64,000 nucleotides of DNA from positions 79,032,501 through 79,096,500 of the forward strand of contig NC_084466.1 in assembly GCF_027409185.1 (NCBI RefSeq), in the 5' to 3' direction. Source of the DNA: Cynocephalus volans (taxonomy: Eukaryota; Chordata; Mammalia; Dermoptera; Cynocephalidae). Shown one piece after another: positions 45,691 through 58,267 of the stretch. Position numbers and translations under genes: made by a program. Each line of letters begins with the position of its first letter. Position 1 is the first letter of the stretch. Below the pieces are notes generated by a model. The model was not told the origin of the DNA. It worked only from the letters and a program-made list of their open reading frames with translations, and did no database searches.

Positions 45691-46829
45691 CAGTGGATGA
45701 GAAGAAATATTGCCTAGGTTTTCCTGTCTGCGTTTCACTAGGAGGAATCTCCCAGACAAAATGTTCTTGTTTTGTTGTTGTCTAGGAAAACTAAAGCACT
45801 AATGACATTCTTTAAGCCTTTAGTAACACCTCTGGTGATAATAAAGATGCACACAAATGGCACATTTCTCCATGAGCATCACCACGGCGAGAGGCAACAG
45901 CGAGAGAGGCTGGAAGACGCCTTTCAGGATAGGAGACAGGGAAGGTAAGACATGTCAGACCCGACTTGATCTAAGCCACACAATAGACTCTTTGGGATCT
46001 CAAAACTGAGAGTGAGGGCTGGGCTGGTCTAGGTTCAACCTAAGCTCTGAAAGGGAAGGGGTGGGACAAGGGATGGGAGACAGAGGAAGGTTCCAGGAGG
46101 GGCCCAGGAGTAGTCAGGGTTAAGTAGGACAGAGTAGTCTCCGCGTTCCAGAAGAATAATCCTGTCCACTGTCCTGATCCCAGAGGAAACAACCAAGTTT
46201 CTGGGAGCTCTAGCCAGCTTCCCCTGAGCACTGGAGAAGAGAAAAGAGCATGCCGCTTCCTTGAGGGGCCCCTACCTTTACCAAAGCATCCTAAAAAAGG
46301 CAAACAGACTGTTCTCTGAGGGTTGGCCAAGCTGTGCTACTCTGAGCTGTCCTAGACGGAAAGAGAGAAGATAGCTCCACTGATTAGAAATACCACTGAT
46401 TAGGGAAAGGGCTCCTGAGTGGGCTTCGCTCGTGGTGGGCGGGGTCACTCAAACCCGTCAGATATTCAACCTCCTGGTGGTAAGATTTGGGTAGGTGGAG
46501 GAAGGACCCTGCCCAGGCTCTGAGCCCGTAATAACCCTGGTTTAGTTTACTGTGGCATTCTATCTCAGGGACTATCAGGAGTCTCAGCTAACAGTAAAAT
46601 GACCCCTTGGCTCCATTGTCTGTTGTTCCTTGTTGCATGTCTCCCTCTGGATCTCACCAAAAGCAGTTACTGGCAAGGCAGATGCAGACTCTCCGGGGAC
46701 CCCTGCTCAAATGCCAGGCATCAGCAATCCCATCCTTCCCACCAATGTCCCATGCACGTCCTCCTCGCCTGCTGGCCCATGATGCCTCATGCTGTCCTTT
46801 AGGTACAAAGTGAAAGAGGGCAGATCCAG

Positions 46830-46935
46830 GAGTCCAGAAACATTGGTCCTAGATTCTGCCACCGTCTTGCTCACAAACTTGAACAAGTTACCTCTCTGTG
46901 CCTCAGTTTCCTTGAATGTTAGCAGGAGTTACCAG
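46830..46935 (+). mobile_element. MIR SINE fragment
   Basis: Sense MIR core: GGTCCTAGATTCTGCCACC, ACTTGAACAAGTTACCTCTC, TGTGCCTCAGTTTCCTTG. Confidence 0.7.
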
Positions 46936-46984
46936 ATTTGCCCAGCCAGCTTCTGGGCTTTCCAGAGGTGAGGCCTGGGACAAG

Positions 46985-47105
46985 GAGACTCCCCGAGCTT
47001 CAGTTTCCTCATCTGTCAGTTTTGAGGAACAGGATTTGTCTCACAGGATGGTTGGGAGGGCGAATTGAAAGGAGAGATGTGGAAGCTCTTTGACAACTTT
47101 AAAGC
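46985..47105 (+). mobile_element. MIR SINE fragment
   Basis: Sense MIR right half: GCTTCAGTTTCCTCATCTGTC, TCTCACAGGATGGTTGGGAGG, GTGGAAGCTCTTTGAC. Adjacent to the previous MIR but overlapping it in consensus, so a separate insertion. Confidence 0.65.
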
Positions 47106-47989
47106 AGAAGAGGCTGATAAGTAGATAAAAAAGACTTAACATGTGAGAGGTTGAATGGAGCAGTACCTGAATACAGATGGGCTGCAGTTCCAGCAGCATG
47201 TCCCAAAGAATATGCCTGAGAATGCTCATCCCACAAATGCACCTTGAAAAAAGGGGCTTGGTGATCAAATACATTTGGGAAATTTCCTGGGGATTTACCA
47301 GGCACTTGAGAATATTAAGAGCTCAGAGAAGTACTGAGATAAGCAAACCCATTGAACTGTCTTGAATCCAACATTTCCCAAACTCTTTTCTTCAGGGAAC
47401 CCCACCCCACCTGCCAAGCCCCCACTTTGATGCGGGGAACTGAAGGTAATGGTTGAACTGTTCCTGTACCTATTTAGATGGACACAAGGGCAGGTGAGAA
47501 AGCAGGATGCCGGCTGCACAGGCAGGAAGAGTTGGGAGGGGCAGAAAGAAGAGGCAGGTCAGGAGAACATCAGACATTACACTACTTGGATCATTTTCTT
47601 CCATCAAGGCCAGACCAGCTAGAAGTTGCACCTGGAGGTATCTGGAAGTCTGCTTGGCATGACTTACAGAAATGGGTTTTGTTTTGAACACTGCTGACTT
47701 CATATAATAGCATTATTTCCTCAAGGGATTAGTTAATAAAGGGAACACTGTCCTCAGCAAAACAGCATCAACACAGATCTCTCCATTTAAAATAGCACCA
47801 AGTAGGCAGGCTATGATCCCGGGGATTGAACTCAAATGCTCTGGTCCAAAATCAAGGATTAAACATGAATACTTCATTGAATAGTGAGAAATCCACTATT
47901 TAAAGGTTTTTAAAAAGCACGGTATGAAAAGAGGTCTGGACAAGTTTGAATGTTTAGAGGCTCAAGGACCTGTGTGGAGCAGACTTCCC

Positions 47990-48110
47990 TCCCCTTCTAC
48001 AGCTGTGGAAACTAAGCCTCCGGGGACAAAGTGATATGTTCAGGCCCATCAGCAAGTGAGGGATAGAGCTGGGACCAGGTCTTCTCTGTGCCTCTGGAGC
48101 CTGGATTCAG
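47990..48110 (-). mobile_element. MIR SINE relic
   Basis: Inverted MIR: ACAGCTGTGGAAACTAAGCC, GCAAGTGAGGGATAGAGCTGGG, CTCTGGAGCCTGGATTC. Confidence 0.65.
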
Positions 48111-48146
48111 TGGGAAGGGAAGAGAATGCAGGATTAAAATCCAGGT

Positions 48147-48296
48147 CAGGAAGGAAGGAAAGAAGGAAGGAAGGAAGGAAAGAAGGAAGGGATGGAGGGA
48201 GGGAGGGAGGGAGGGAGGGAGGGAAGGAAGGAAGGAAGGAAGGAAGGAAGGAAGGAAGGAAGGAAGGAAGGAAGGAAGGAAGGAAGGAAGGAAGGA
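48147..48296 (+). repeat. (GGAA)n / (GGGA)n purine microsatellite
   Basis: About 150 bases of pure purine on the + strand. GGAA units with a few AGAA variants flank a central GGGA block (about 48191-48225). Open frames on either strand here (Arg/Lys/Glu/Gly or Phe/Leu/Pro/Ser repeats) are artefacts. Confidence 0.97.
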
Positions 48297-49859
48297 GTAA
48301 AGGCAGGTAGGCAGACAGGTACAGTCTGATAGTCTGTGGCAATGGAAACCAATTGTCCAGCCTCAAGAGACACGTAAAGGATTGTCTGTGTACTCAGCAT
48401 CCCCCATCCCCCTGTGGCTCTGTGAGAAGCCATTTTCAAATGAGCCACTCCCAGCCCTCAGTTGGCTGGGCCAAGGTAAATCCTGACCCAAGACATGTCA
48501 GCAAGTCCCTTTGCTAGGGTCTTGGGACTTGGAACTCAAGGGAACTTGACATCAGTCTCTCAGTGGCACAAAAGCTGCCAATAAATCCTGGAGATGGTTG
48601 TGACCATGTTTCCTGCAGTGTGGAGAGAACCAGTCTGCAGAGACAGAGACAGAGAAAGCAGCAAGGGGCAAGAAATGGAAAGACCATCCTGATGGGGTTT
48701 TTAAGTTCCTGGAGATGATAGTCTTTCCCATGGTCCTATGAGCCAACACATTTCTCATTTTGCTCAAGCTTGGTCCTCACTGATGTGCGAGTTCTTTATG
48801 AGCAACAGCCGGAGGTCCTAGCTGATTGGGTCTGAAAAATCCTGGGGGACAATGAGGTACCTCAACCAGGAAGCTGGGCAGCGTCTCACCCCGGACTGCT
48901 GGAAATACAGACATGTGCCGAAAGCCAGCCACGGTGTGGGAGTGGTGTGGGGCAGCTCACCCTCACTCAGCTGCAGTCCAGCATTCTTGCAAGGGGAGAT
49001 CTGTCAGCAGGGACTGAGGTCATCAGGGCCTCAAAGCATGGGGTCAGAGGAATCTGAGCAGTGAAAGGAGGTCAGAGGCAGGCTCACCCGGAAGATTTTC
49101 AAAGCCCAGAGTGAGGCCTAGGACAAGTGGAGACTGGTACTCAAAAGTTAAGTATCAAGTGAAACTGTTCAATCAATATTTAATAGATGCTGAATGTCCC
49201 ATCCTCTTACTCCAGCCATACCATAAGGCCCTGGAAGGCCAGTTTGGATGTCGAATTTGTGGAGTCCTCATAGTTCCATGGTGAATGTGACAATAAAGGG
49301 ACACCAGCCCCTGGTCCGCAGCCCCCAGCTTGCCCTCCTTCTCCCTGCACCCCAGCTTCTTTCTGCACCATGGGGCCCTTAATGTGCATGTGGACGAACA
49401 CCCCCCACCCCAGCCAGCACATCTAATGTCCATCTGCACCGCAGCAAGCACCGACCCTAGCCACCTCTCTGGCCCTGGGACTATGTGGTCCTTCCCTGGG
49501 TGGGTGGATCTGGGAAGAGTCTGGGTGGGCTCTGGATGTGTATTTGAGCCATCTGGGTATGGGATTTCCAGGTTCCAGGACCCGGAGTGTTGTCTAGAAG
49601 GGGGAGCATTTGAGTGGACACTTCTTCATCCTGCAGACTCCTTGCCCTGCGGGGAGGGGCAGGGCAGGGGTAGGGCGCCTCTCGCCTGGGTCTCAGAGGT
49701 CACGGACTGACCAGAGAGCGGGGAGTGGGTACTGGAAAGTGCAGACTGGGGGAGGGGCCGAGAGACTTCCTGGCTTTGCACCTCAGGGTCTCCAGGTGCA
49801 AAATGATGCCTTTGAATTAGAGGTAGAGATTTGTAGCCCAGTGATTGGGACAAAAGGAA

Positions 49860-50020
49860 GGTTCGAATTTCGAATTTTTTGTCTGTGTGACTTTGGGCAA
49901 AACACTTTATCTCTTTGTGAATGAGTTTTCTCATCTGTAAAACGGGAGGCCCCTCTCCAGGTTGCTGTGAGGACTGAATGATGTCAGCGAAGAGACAGGC
50001 ACAGCAAGGGCTCAGCACCC
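49860..50020 (+). mobile_element. MIR SINE relic
   Basis: Sense MIR: GTGTGACTTTGGGCAAAACAC, TTTTCTCATCTGTAAAACGGG, GCTGTGAGGACTGAATGATG, GCACAGCAAGGGCTCAG. Close to full length on the right. Confidence 0.85.
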
Positions 50021-50179
50021 AGCAGCTGTGTTGGCATTCTTTACCTACTGCCATTGCAATCTCTAAGGTCACTCACTCACAGCTTTAAAATGACAGCTCT
50101 CGGACCATGCTGGAAAGGAGCAGCCAACAGGCCTTCTAATGTTACTCCCAGAGCCGGTGTCCCTCCTCAGTGAGAGTCA

Positions 50180-50345
50180 GTGCTGTTGACAATTAACAGC
50201 AAGGACTCTGGATTCTCTGCTGTCACATAATCGCTAACCCTCAGCAAGTCACTTAACTTCTTGGAGCCTCAGTTTCCTGGTTGGTGAAATGGGATGATAA
50301 CAGTATGTATTCAAAGGGGTCTTATGAGGAATAAATGGGAGAACA
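50180..50345 (+). mobile_element. MIR SINE relic
   Basis: Sense MIR: ACAGCAAGGACTCTGGATTC, CAAGTCACTTAACTTCTTGG, CCTCAGTTTCCTGG, TCTTATGAGGAATAAATGGG. Confidence 0.8.
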
Positions 50346-51304
50346 CATCTGAGCTCTTAAACAAGGCCTGCCTGGCACTAACTAAACTTCCAAAACTGTC
50401 AGCTGTTTTTTACCAACCGCCTCATGTTTCTGCCTTATGTCCTCAGCCCACCTGGGCAGAGGCCGCCGGGGTATCTGGGGTTGTGGCGGGACGGCTTCGG
50501 GGGCCACTGGCTGCTGCTCATTATCTCTGTGCTTTCTTCACTCAAGGAAATAACAGCCTTTGAGGAAGAAAACCCTCGAATCTGATTTGTTCGCTTAAAT
50601 TCAAGCTGTAATTGCTTTGGGAAGAAGGCTGGAATCATTTCTTGTTCTGTTCTTCTTTGCTCCTGTTGGGCAAAGCTTAGTTAGTCAGACCTTTCAATTA
50701 TGCAGGAAGAAGAATTTGCCAAGAAAAGTAGACAGCAGCTGGGTGTCTTTAGAACTCAGACAAGGAAACTGCTATGTGATCAATGCTCCTTCGGGCAGCT
50801 TCCCTTCCTTCTTTTTCCTGGGTAAGGAAATTTAAATTAAACAAGTCTGAGCCAACAATAGATAAATCTGGTTTCTCCCCGAGAGCTGACACGCAAGTGA
50901 CCCCTCAGGGTCTGCTGAATGCTGGGCCGGGGGGCTCAGGCGCTCTCCAGGAAGCCTTGTCCTGCTCCAGCTGCAGCTGGTGGAAAAGCACCAAGAAGTG
51001 TGCAGATCTGCTGCCCCCTGCTGCAACTGAAGCCCCCAAATTGAGCACAACCACTCCTCTCTTCATAGCACGTCTTCCACTGGCAGAAGCAGGGATATGC
51101 CCATGCCTTCCACTCCGTCCTCTCTCACCCCCTGTTCGTTTCTGAACACCTTGGAGAGCCGCCCGCTCTGCCTTTGCCGCCCGGCCTCGCTGCTGCCACC
51201 CCCGGCTCCGCGCCCCACCTGATCTCCTCGGTGTCCCCAGAACGTCCTATCCTGCCTGAGGCCCGCCTCATGTTCTTCCTTCCATGTCTCTCTCTCTCTC
51301 TCTT

Positions 51305-51660
51305 ATACTTTTAATTATGGTAAAATACACATAATGTAAATTTGCCACCCTAACCGTTTCCCTACCCATATTTAAGTGGTGGTTCAGTGGTGTTAGGTCT
51401 ATTCACACCATTGTGCAACCATCACCACTGCGCACAGAACTCTTTTCATCTTGCAAAACTGAAACTTGACACCCATTAGACCATGATTCTCCGCCCCCTC
51501 TCCCCAGCCCTTGGCAGCCATCCCTCTGCTGTCTGGATCTATGATTGGACCACTCTAGGTTCCTCACGTGAGTGGAGTCACGCAGAGCTCGTCTTTTTGT
51601 GACTGGCTTATTTCACTTAGCACAACATCCTCTTGGTTCATCTGCGTTGTAGCAGCTCTT
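51305..51660 (-). mobile_element. Old L1-type LINE 3' fragment
   Basis: Inverted text typical of L1M-class 3' ends: GGTAAAATACACATAATGTA, CATTGTGCAACCATCACCAC, TTTTCATCTTGCAAAACTG, GTGACTGGCTTATTTCACTTAG. A (TC)n run lies at 51288-51303, just before it. Confidence 0.7.
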
Positions 51661-51689
51661 CCTTCTCTTAAAGTTCCCTTTCAAATGGC

Positions 51690-51955
51690 ATGTCCTACTT
51701 ATCTTTCAGGTCTCAGTGTGCACTCCCTCCCTCCAGGAAGCCCCCGTGACCTCCCAAACCAGTGCTCCCATGATGCTGTGCGCCCTCCCATCAGGGGAGA
51801 GCCACACACTGAAGTGACCGAGCCTGGAGACCCTCTGTCACTCATGGAATGTAAGCCCCCAGAGGACACAGACTCCTTTCTACTCATGGTTGTGTCCCTA
51901 GTGTTATATCAGCACAGTACCTGGCATGGAGCAGTGCTCAACAAATGTTACAGAG
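51690..51955 (+). mobile_element. L2 LINE 3' end
   Basis: Sense L2: CTCCAGGAAGCCCCCGTGACC, GGAATGTAAGCCCCCAGAGG, TGTGTCCCTAGTGTT, ACCTGGCATGGAGCAGTGC, TCAACAAATGTT. Confidence 0.75.
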
Positions 51956-51959
51956 GGAC

Positions 51960-53785
51960 TATCGAACATGCTTTCTCTGGACACATTCATGGACAATTGC
52001 CAACAAAAACCTCGAGACCAACTCTGAATGCTCTTGATCTATTGGGGTACAAGGTGAACTCAGCCATCCTTTTCTGGAGCGACGGTTGTCTCTGTGGCGT
52101 TGCTGTCTTCCTGTTCTCTGGCTTCTCTGGCCTGTCCTATAATCTCTGCTCAATTAGTATCTCCATCCCTTTGAGAGCCCAGAAGTCTTCTATATCCCTT
52201 TGTTCCATGCACATCTCTGGGTCACCCATTCGCCTTCCTGGTACCATTCCTCTGGAGATGATTTCCAGTCTGCCTCTGTAGGCCCCGCTTCATCCTGCAC
52301 AGCCTGGGAAGCACCTAGTCCTGGCTGCCTCTACCCCTTTCTATTTAAGCCAATGAGTGTCTCAGCAAGTTAACACTAGACCATCACTCAGGTCTGCATT
52401 TTGCAGGGGGATGCTTGATCCCACAATAATCTCCAAGTGGTCCAGCTCCTCTAAGCATTTGGAGCATTTGTAAGCTATGCCCTTTCCTTTCTATGCTCAT
52501 ACAAAAGCCCTTCTCTGAGGCATGGTCTCTTCACTTTGGGGTACAGAAAGAGCAGTGGAACCATACTCCTGCCTTACCATGTACCATTGGTTTGACTTTG
52601 GGCAAATTACACATCTTCCCCTAAGCCTGTTTGCTGATTGCTGCAGTGAGACACTCTCTTACCATAACTGATGGATTAACTGACGCTGTCAACACCCTGC
52701 CAGATGCCCACAGCCCTCTGAATGTCCATGTCTAGTAGGTGGCTAGAGAACTCTGCGCTTCTGCTCCGACAGTTGAGGGGTTGAGAGTTTAAGAAGAATC
52801 AGCTGTATTTGTTTCAAATCTTTTTAGGACAGCTGTACACTTTATTGTGAATATAAATTTAGTTAAACAACATGAAAATTAACGGAATTAATGTGAAAAT
52901 AATGAAAACAACTTTGTGAAAGCTAAGATGAATACTTTGAAAAGATTAGCTGAAGGACGATATTGAATAGAGAATAGATGAAAGAACCGTTAAAGCTTGG
53001 GGAAATTATAAAAGTCTATAAGGATTCTGCACTCCTAGTGCTTTGCAGATATCTTTAAGTTCATGCTTTACTTTAAAAAAGCAGAAACTGAAAATCACAT
53101 ATAGTGCATGACAGAAGACTGTGCCGATCATCAGAAGATTGGAGAAGGGATGCACATCTTAATGTTGCAAGTTGAAACGAAATGTTTACAGGATATACCA
53201 TTCATTTTTAAATGATTCCTGTCTTAAAATATATGTTTCTAATCAGCCCAACAGTCATTGATGTCGATCTGGTTGGATGAGGGGGTTTCTGCTGTTTAAC
53301 CCTGGGCCGGGCCCCTCTGAGAGGCCCACTCGCCTTTGTCTTTGACTGCTTGCCTCTCTCACTTTATGTTCCACTCTTTTAGCCTTTCAGCAAACAGCCG
53401 TAGAGAATCAAAAGCAGTTCTGAGTTCAGAGCTGACTATTTTCACTGTTCTACACAGCCTCTATTTGGAGTGGACAGAAGCGAGAGTCGCGTTAGCGTCT
53501 TATTTTGGCTGTCTTCTGCTACATTTGTTATTGACATTGCTTGGGAACCTTTCCCCACCTCACACCCTACAGAGTGCAAGCGCCTGAGGACGGAGGCCGG
53601 GGAAGGTGGCTAAGGTTGGTTTAAGGTGGTTAAAGACTGGCGCTGATTCTGCTAACCACGATGGTGCTGCAGACGTCTCTGTACAGAAGGAGCCCTCCCT
53701 TGCCAGTCTCCGACACCAACACACTGTCATGTTCACCATCTTGTTGGATTCCAGATCCACCTGGGAGATCTCTAGGTGTACAAGT
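51960..53785. other. Intergenic DNA, little recognised
   Basis: Contains a MIR-like fragment near 52545-52660 (TTGACTTTGGGCAAATTAC). The rest is unique to my eye. No coding gene supported. Confidence 0.5.
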
Positions 53786-53789
53786 GGGA

Positions 53790-53880
53790 AGTCTAAATGA
53801 CTTGCCCAAGGTCACATTGTTTTCAAAGACAGATCTGTGACTATAATCCAGGATGAAGTCATTTTCTAACAAGCCATCGA
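53790..53880 (-). mobile_element. MIR SINE fragment
   Basis: Inverted core: AATGACTTGCCCAAGGTCACA followed by a diverged ATCTGTGACTATAATCCAGG block. Confidence 0.5.
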
Positions 53881-53889
53881 CTCTCCCGA

Positions 53890-55420
53890 ACCAAACTTCA
53901 GATTCACGGCTCTTGGCCATTTTCTCACATGATACTTATGATACTGTGGATGGTGTTTCTACATGAAATACACTCCAGTTTTGACGACATCCAACATTTT
54001 CATTTTTGACCTACTGAGACGGAGATTGCTAGCTGTCTATCAAAAATCCCTTCTCACCTTCCTCCTTAACCACAGAACTCCCACCTTCTTTCTTTCAGCT
54101 AGGTGTGTCCAGGCGACTAAGTTCTGGCCAATGAAATTGAGCAGAAGTGTGTAGGACCTCCTGGAAAAGTCCAGAAAGGATACCGAGCCAACTAGAAGAT
54201 TCACTCCTTCTGCCTGGACCCCAACTCCCCATGCCCCTGCTTCTTTGCGCTTCCGAGGGTATGGGTGGAAGGTGGAGGTACTGTCTGTACTGTAGCTGTC
54301 TGCACTGTAAGGTGCCTGTGAAGACAGAAGCAAGAGCTAAGATAGCGGGGCACAAGTGGGTAGAAGGAGCCCAGGCCCTTGAGGACCATGGAGCTGCTGC
54401 CCAAGGAGCTGGGGAGGGCAGGGTGGTGTCATCGCTCACATAGCCCCATGGCCTAGATCCAAATGCTATGGTGAGAGGAGCAGCAGGTGACACTGAAGGG
54501 GCTGTTTCTTTAGGTCTTTTGGCAACTGGGCTCCAAGAATGTAGGGCCAGAGGAACAGAACACATCCCAGAGCTGGAGAGAGAGGGATTCCTTTGAGCTG
54601 CTTCTCTGTGGAACCCGCCACATCCCAGTGCAGGGAGACCCACTGGGCACCTGGCCCCTGTTTCCACAGCCTTGGGATCCCACCCCACAGCCTCAGGAAG
54701 TCACAGTGGCCGCAAGGCTCCTGTGGGAGGAGCAGTGAGGCGGTTCTACTCCAGTGGTGCTGAGGTCAGTAATGTCAGCCATGGGGTTCAAGGCAGAGAA
54801 CTGAGAGGGGACCCTTGACCATGTGAGGTGAACAGATGAAATCGGGGTGCCCTAGTGTGTCCTGAGTCATGCAGGCAGGACATTCAACTGAGATGTGACC
54901 TCAGTGGTACTCACAGGTCGGGGTGCTCAGGGACAAGTGACACGTGCAGATGACAGGGTGGCCTGGGGTGCCTCAGCCAAGAAAGGTTGCAATCTTTCAG
55001 GAGGGCCTCTCTTAGGCCTGAGTGTTTCTTTCAGACTGACCTGCCATCGCTAAATGCTTATTGTCGGTTTATGTCTTATTTCATCTCTACTTCAAGGATG
55101 GAATCTTCTGGAAAGAAAAGGTTAGAGGTCTCTTAGGGCTAGAAGAAGGAACAGGGAATAAGGACCACTTGCCAGTGCAGGGATTTTCTGTTAGAACAAG
55201 ATTCAGGCTGAGTTAATCCGTTAGATAAGAAGAGCATTTTCCCTCGAGCTTTTCCTCGATTTTCAAACTATAAACTCATATGTGGTATTTTCCAGGTGAA
55301 TGATTCTCTGCAGCTTATTTCATTTGTGGTCCTATTTGATCTGCTGACATCCTGGGAGAATCACTACTGACATCCAGAATCCAATCAACACATTCAGTTT
55401 GTGCGAAACAGACATTCAGA
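53890..55420. other. Intergenic DNA, no gene supported
   Basis: A possible old repeat lies near 54090-54180 (CTAAGTTCTGGCCAATGAAAT block). Long open frames on the minus strand (up to 197 codons at 54095-54688) lack known motifs and fit chance in GC-rich sequence. Confidence 0.45.
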
Positions 55421-55424
55421 GAAG

Positions 55425-55560
55425 CATACAATTTTTAGGGATGGAATGAAATTTAGAGATCATATAATCCCACCCCTTATTTTATAGCTCAGTGGAAATG
55501 ATTGCTGGAGCAGGTCACACAGCTAATTGAGGCGAAACTGAGAGTGGAACTCAAGTAATC
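55425..55560 (-). mobile_element. MIR/MamSINE-like fragment
   Basis: Shows TTTAGAGATCATATAATCCCACCCC, TTTATAGCTCAG and GCAGGTCACACAGCTAATTG, which fits an inverted MIR-type core. Confidence 0.5.
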
Positions 55561-56574
55561 CTAACTCAAACGGGGATGCAGCTATTCTATTCTGTAATTT
55601 TACAATTTGGATTCCCATTGACTGGCCCAGATACACTTTATAAGGGCTCAGGTTCTTTTGTTTTTCTTTCTGTGTATTTTTCTTGGAAAGAATAGACAGA
55701 CTGTTTCCTGCGGTACCTGCAGTCAAATTGTACAGAATAATATAGAAGCACCCTATGGTTTCTTTATTCAACATCAAGGTCACCCTTGGGGAGCAAACGT
55801 CATGTAAGTTACACTATTCTGATTCTGTTAACTGAGTAACATCCCTCCTTCTTTCCTCCTCCTCTCCCTCTACTTCCCTGCTCCCTTTTCTCCCCTCCTC
55901 CCTCCTTGCCATCCTTGTCCTTACGTTTGAGCATGCAGTTTGATTTTTCCCTAGGCCTGCCACATAGCACTTAGCTGTCCAACCCCAGGCTGTTGTCCAC
56001 GTCAGCACATTTCCCCGCTTGTCCTTTTACTTCTCTCTTTCCATCTCCCACTCTGCTTTTGTTTTCCAAATTGTGGGTAATCAAAATTAATGAACACATT
56101 TGTTCTCTCCATATCAAATGCACTCTGAAATGATTGTATTTCTGAATTGGCCAATAGTGTAGCATCGACACATTCTGAGTCTCCCTAGAGTTACCACGGT
56201 GCCTCTTTATAACCTTGCAAATGCTTTTGAGAGTGAGGCTTCTGGCAAGCCAGATGCTTTTCCTGATCTACACTTGCCTGGTCCCTTTATTTCCTATTTT
56301 GAGGATGTTTGGGGCTCTAAGCAGGAGTCAGTGACTAGGTAATACTGTGTGATCAGTATTCCAGGAAGCCACCAAGGAAAACCTGACGCTTGATTTTGCT
56401 AGCAAAGCAGGTGTCCTGCTTTGAGCTGTAACAGAGCAGGCAAGCAATAGCTCATGAAATGACCTTCTTTTCAATTTATTAAAGGGCAAACATTTCTTGG
56501 AAATCCATATATTTCGTGAAGCTCTAAATCAAGACTGCATTGACCAGAGCCCTCTCAAAATCTCTTGCTCTGAC

Positions 56575-56616
56575 CTTTGCACTGATCATTTCTTCCTTTG
56601 CACTGATCATTTCTTC
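56575..56616 (+). repeat. Exact 21-bp tandem duplication
   Basis: CTTTGCACTGATCATTTCTTC occurs twice in a row with no mismatch (56575-56595 and 56596-56616), followed by a partial CTTT. Confidence 0.95.
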
Positions 56617-57390
56617 CTTTAGGAAGCCCTGCTTTGAAATGCATTTCATTGTGGTGAGTGTGGATTGAATGCTCAGTGTCTTTGTCAGATGTGACAGTGG
56701 GTTGAGCATGGTGCTGAGCCGCCATGTGTTCCAAAGGCCATGGACAACAGCCTTTTTGTTGGCCAAAAGGAGGAGGACAGTGCTGGCAGATCAGCTTAAC
56801 CATCCCCACGGATGGACCAACAAGTCTTGGTCAATAGCGTGACCTTGGGATGGAAGTAACACACTTTTATTCCTGAATTTACTTAGTTCTCTGAGTCATG
56901 CCATGACTCTTTTGGGCTGAGGTTTGTATTTCACGCTGATCTGCCTGGAAGCTACAAAATGAACATTGGTGAGTTGGATGTGCTAGCAGCCTCCATCATG
57001 TTATCCTGCTCCTTCTTTCCCGTGTGCCCAGCAGGAACGCCCCCTTCCAGCATTGGGTGGGCAGGCATACTCTAGGGATCTGTCAAAACTTCATAGGGGA
57101 CTTTCAGGTGGCTCCAGGAGGCAGGAGTAAAAATATCACAGGAGCTACTCTGCCCAAAGGTCCCTGGAAGAATAGAGATAAATTAATAAATAATAAGCAT
57201 ATGATGGAAGGTAACCTGCCTTCTAATCAGCAAAGCTTATTGCTAAGATTGCTAGGTCTCCTTTATCCATACTAGGCCACCTTCAGCAAACTAAGTCCTG
57301 CTTCTGTAGTTCCATAAGAAACAATTCCAGGGAAATTGGCCTGGGAGGCTGAAGCCTAGAATGCCTCCTACAGAAGGTATCACAGGGTGC

Positions 57391-57420
57391 ATAGGCTACT
57401 CAGTAATAGGCTACTCAGTA
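57391..57420 (+). repeat. Exact 15-bp tandem duplication
   Basis: ATAGGCTACTCAGTA occurs twice in a row with no mismatch. Confidence 0.95.
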
Positions 57421-58267
57421 ATATACTAAGAACTTGCAGGATAGATTCAAAAGAGTTCTAGAACCTGCTTCATAAAACATAAGCCAGGGGATGAGATAAC
57501 CTACTGAAACAGAGTCCTCTGAGTAGTAAGTCAGGCTGAGCTGTAGAGGATTCTTAAAGCAAACGTACTTCACAGGGCCTGGTTTTCCAAAGCCTTGCAG
57601 TTTCAAATATTGACCTTGCAAAGGACAGGAAATTTTCCTCAGGCTATAAAGTCTCTGGTGTAAGATAAAGATTTGTGGCACAGCAAGGCTGCTGGCTCAA
57701 GGACAGACAGATACTGGAAAATTGCTGGAGGGAGAAGGAATGTTTGCTAAGATCAAGCTTTTGTTGGTGGATCACTTAATTGTCTAAGGGAATGTCATCT
57801 GGCTTGTTTTTACTGAGAGTTACTGGCCTATATTGTTAAACTATAACTCCAACTATGTTCTCTTCCTGTAACTTCCTGGTCTGGAAAATAAATGCAGGAA
57901 GAGAACCCCAATTCGGGGTTAATTTCCCAAGGAAGGGATGCCTCTCTCTTGAGGGTTCTGGGGAAGTTAACCACTCTGGGGCTTCTCACTGCTCAGAAGA
58001 GATGGGCTTTGAGTAATCCTTTGCAGCTCTGTCACCCAGGGGAAGTGGGGTGACAAATCCATGGGGGGCAAAGCAACACTGAGCAGGTCACTGTAGCCCA
58101 CACATGCCAGGCCTTCCCACCCCAGGTCCCCAGGCCTGAATTGCTCCTACCAAGACATGATCCTCATGATAACACAGTTATTATAAAACTCACTGCCTTC
58201 AGTCCAGCTGAGTTATTTACGTTCAAATGTCTTTGATTTTGCTAATTTTGTGAAAGTAAGCTGGCTT

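Larger units (their letters stand above)
55565..58265. other. Intergenic DNA with two small tandem duplications
   Basis: No repeat family or gene recognised apart from the two exact tandem duplications at 56575 and 57391. Confidence 0.45.

Noticed and set aside
48049-48448. Frames of Leu/Pro/Ser/Phe or Gly/Arg/Lys/Glu repeats
   Set aside because: Produced by the GGAA microsatellite.
51568-52281. 237-codon + strand open frame
   Set aside because: It runs through an inverted L1 fragment and an L2 fragment in one frame, so it is a mosaic of repeats, not a gene.
54095-54688. 197-codon minus-strand open frame
   Set aside because: No motif, no splice context and biased composition (Pro/Ser/Ala/Trp). 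Treated as chance.
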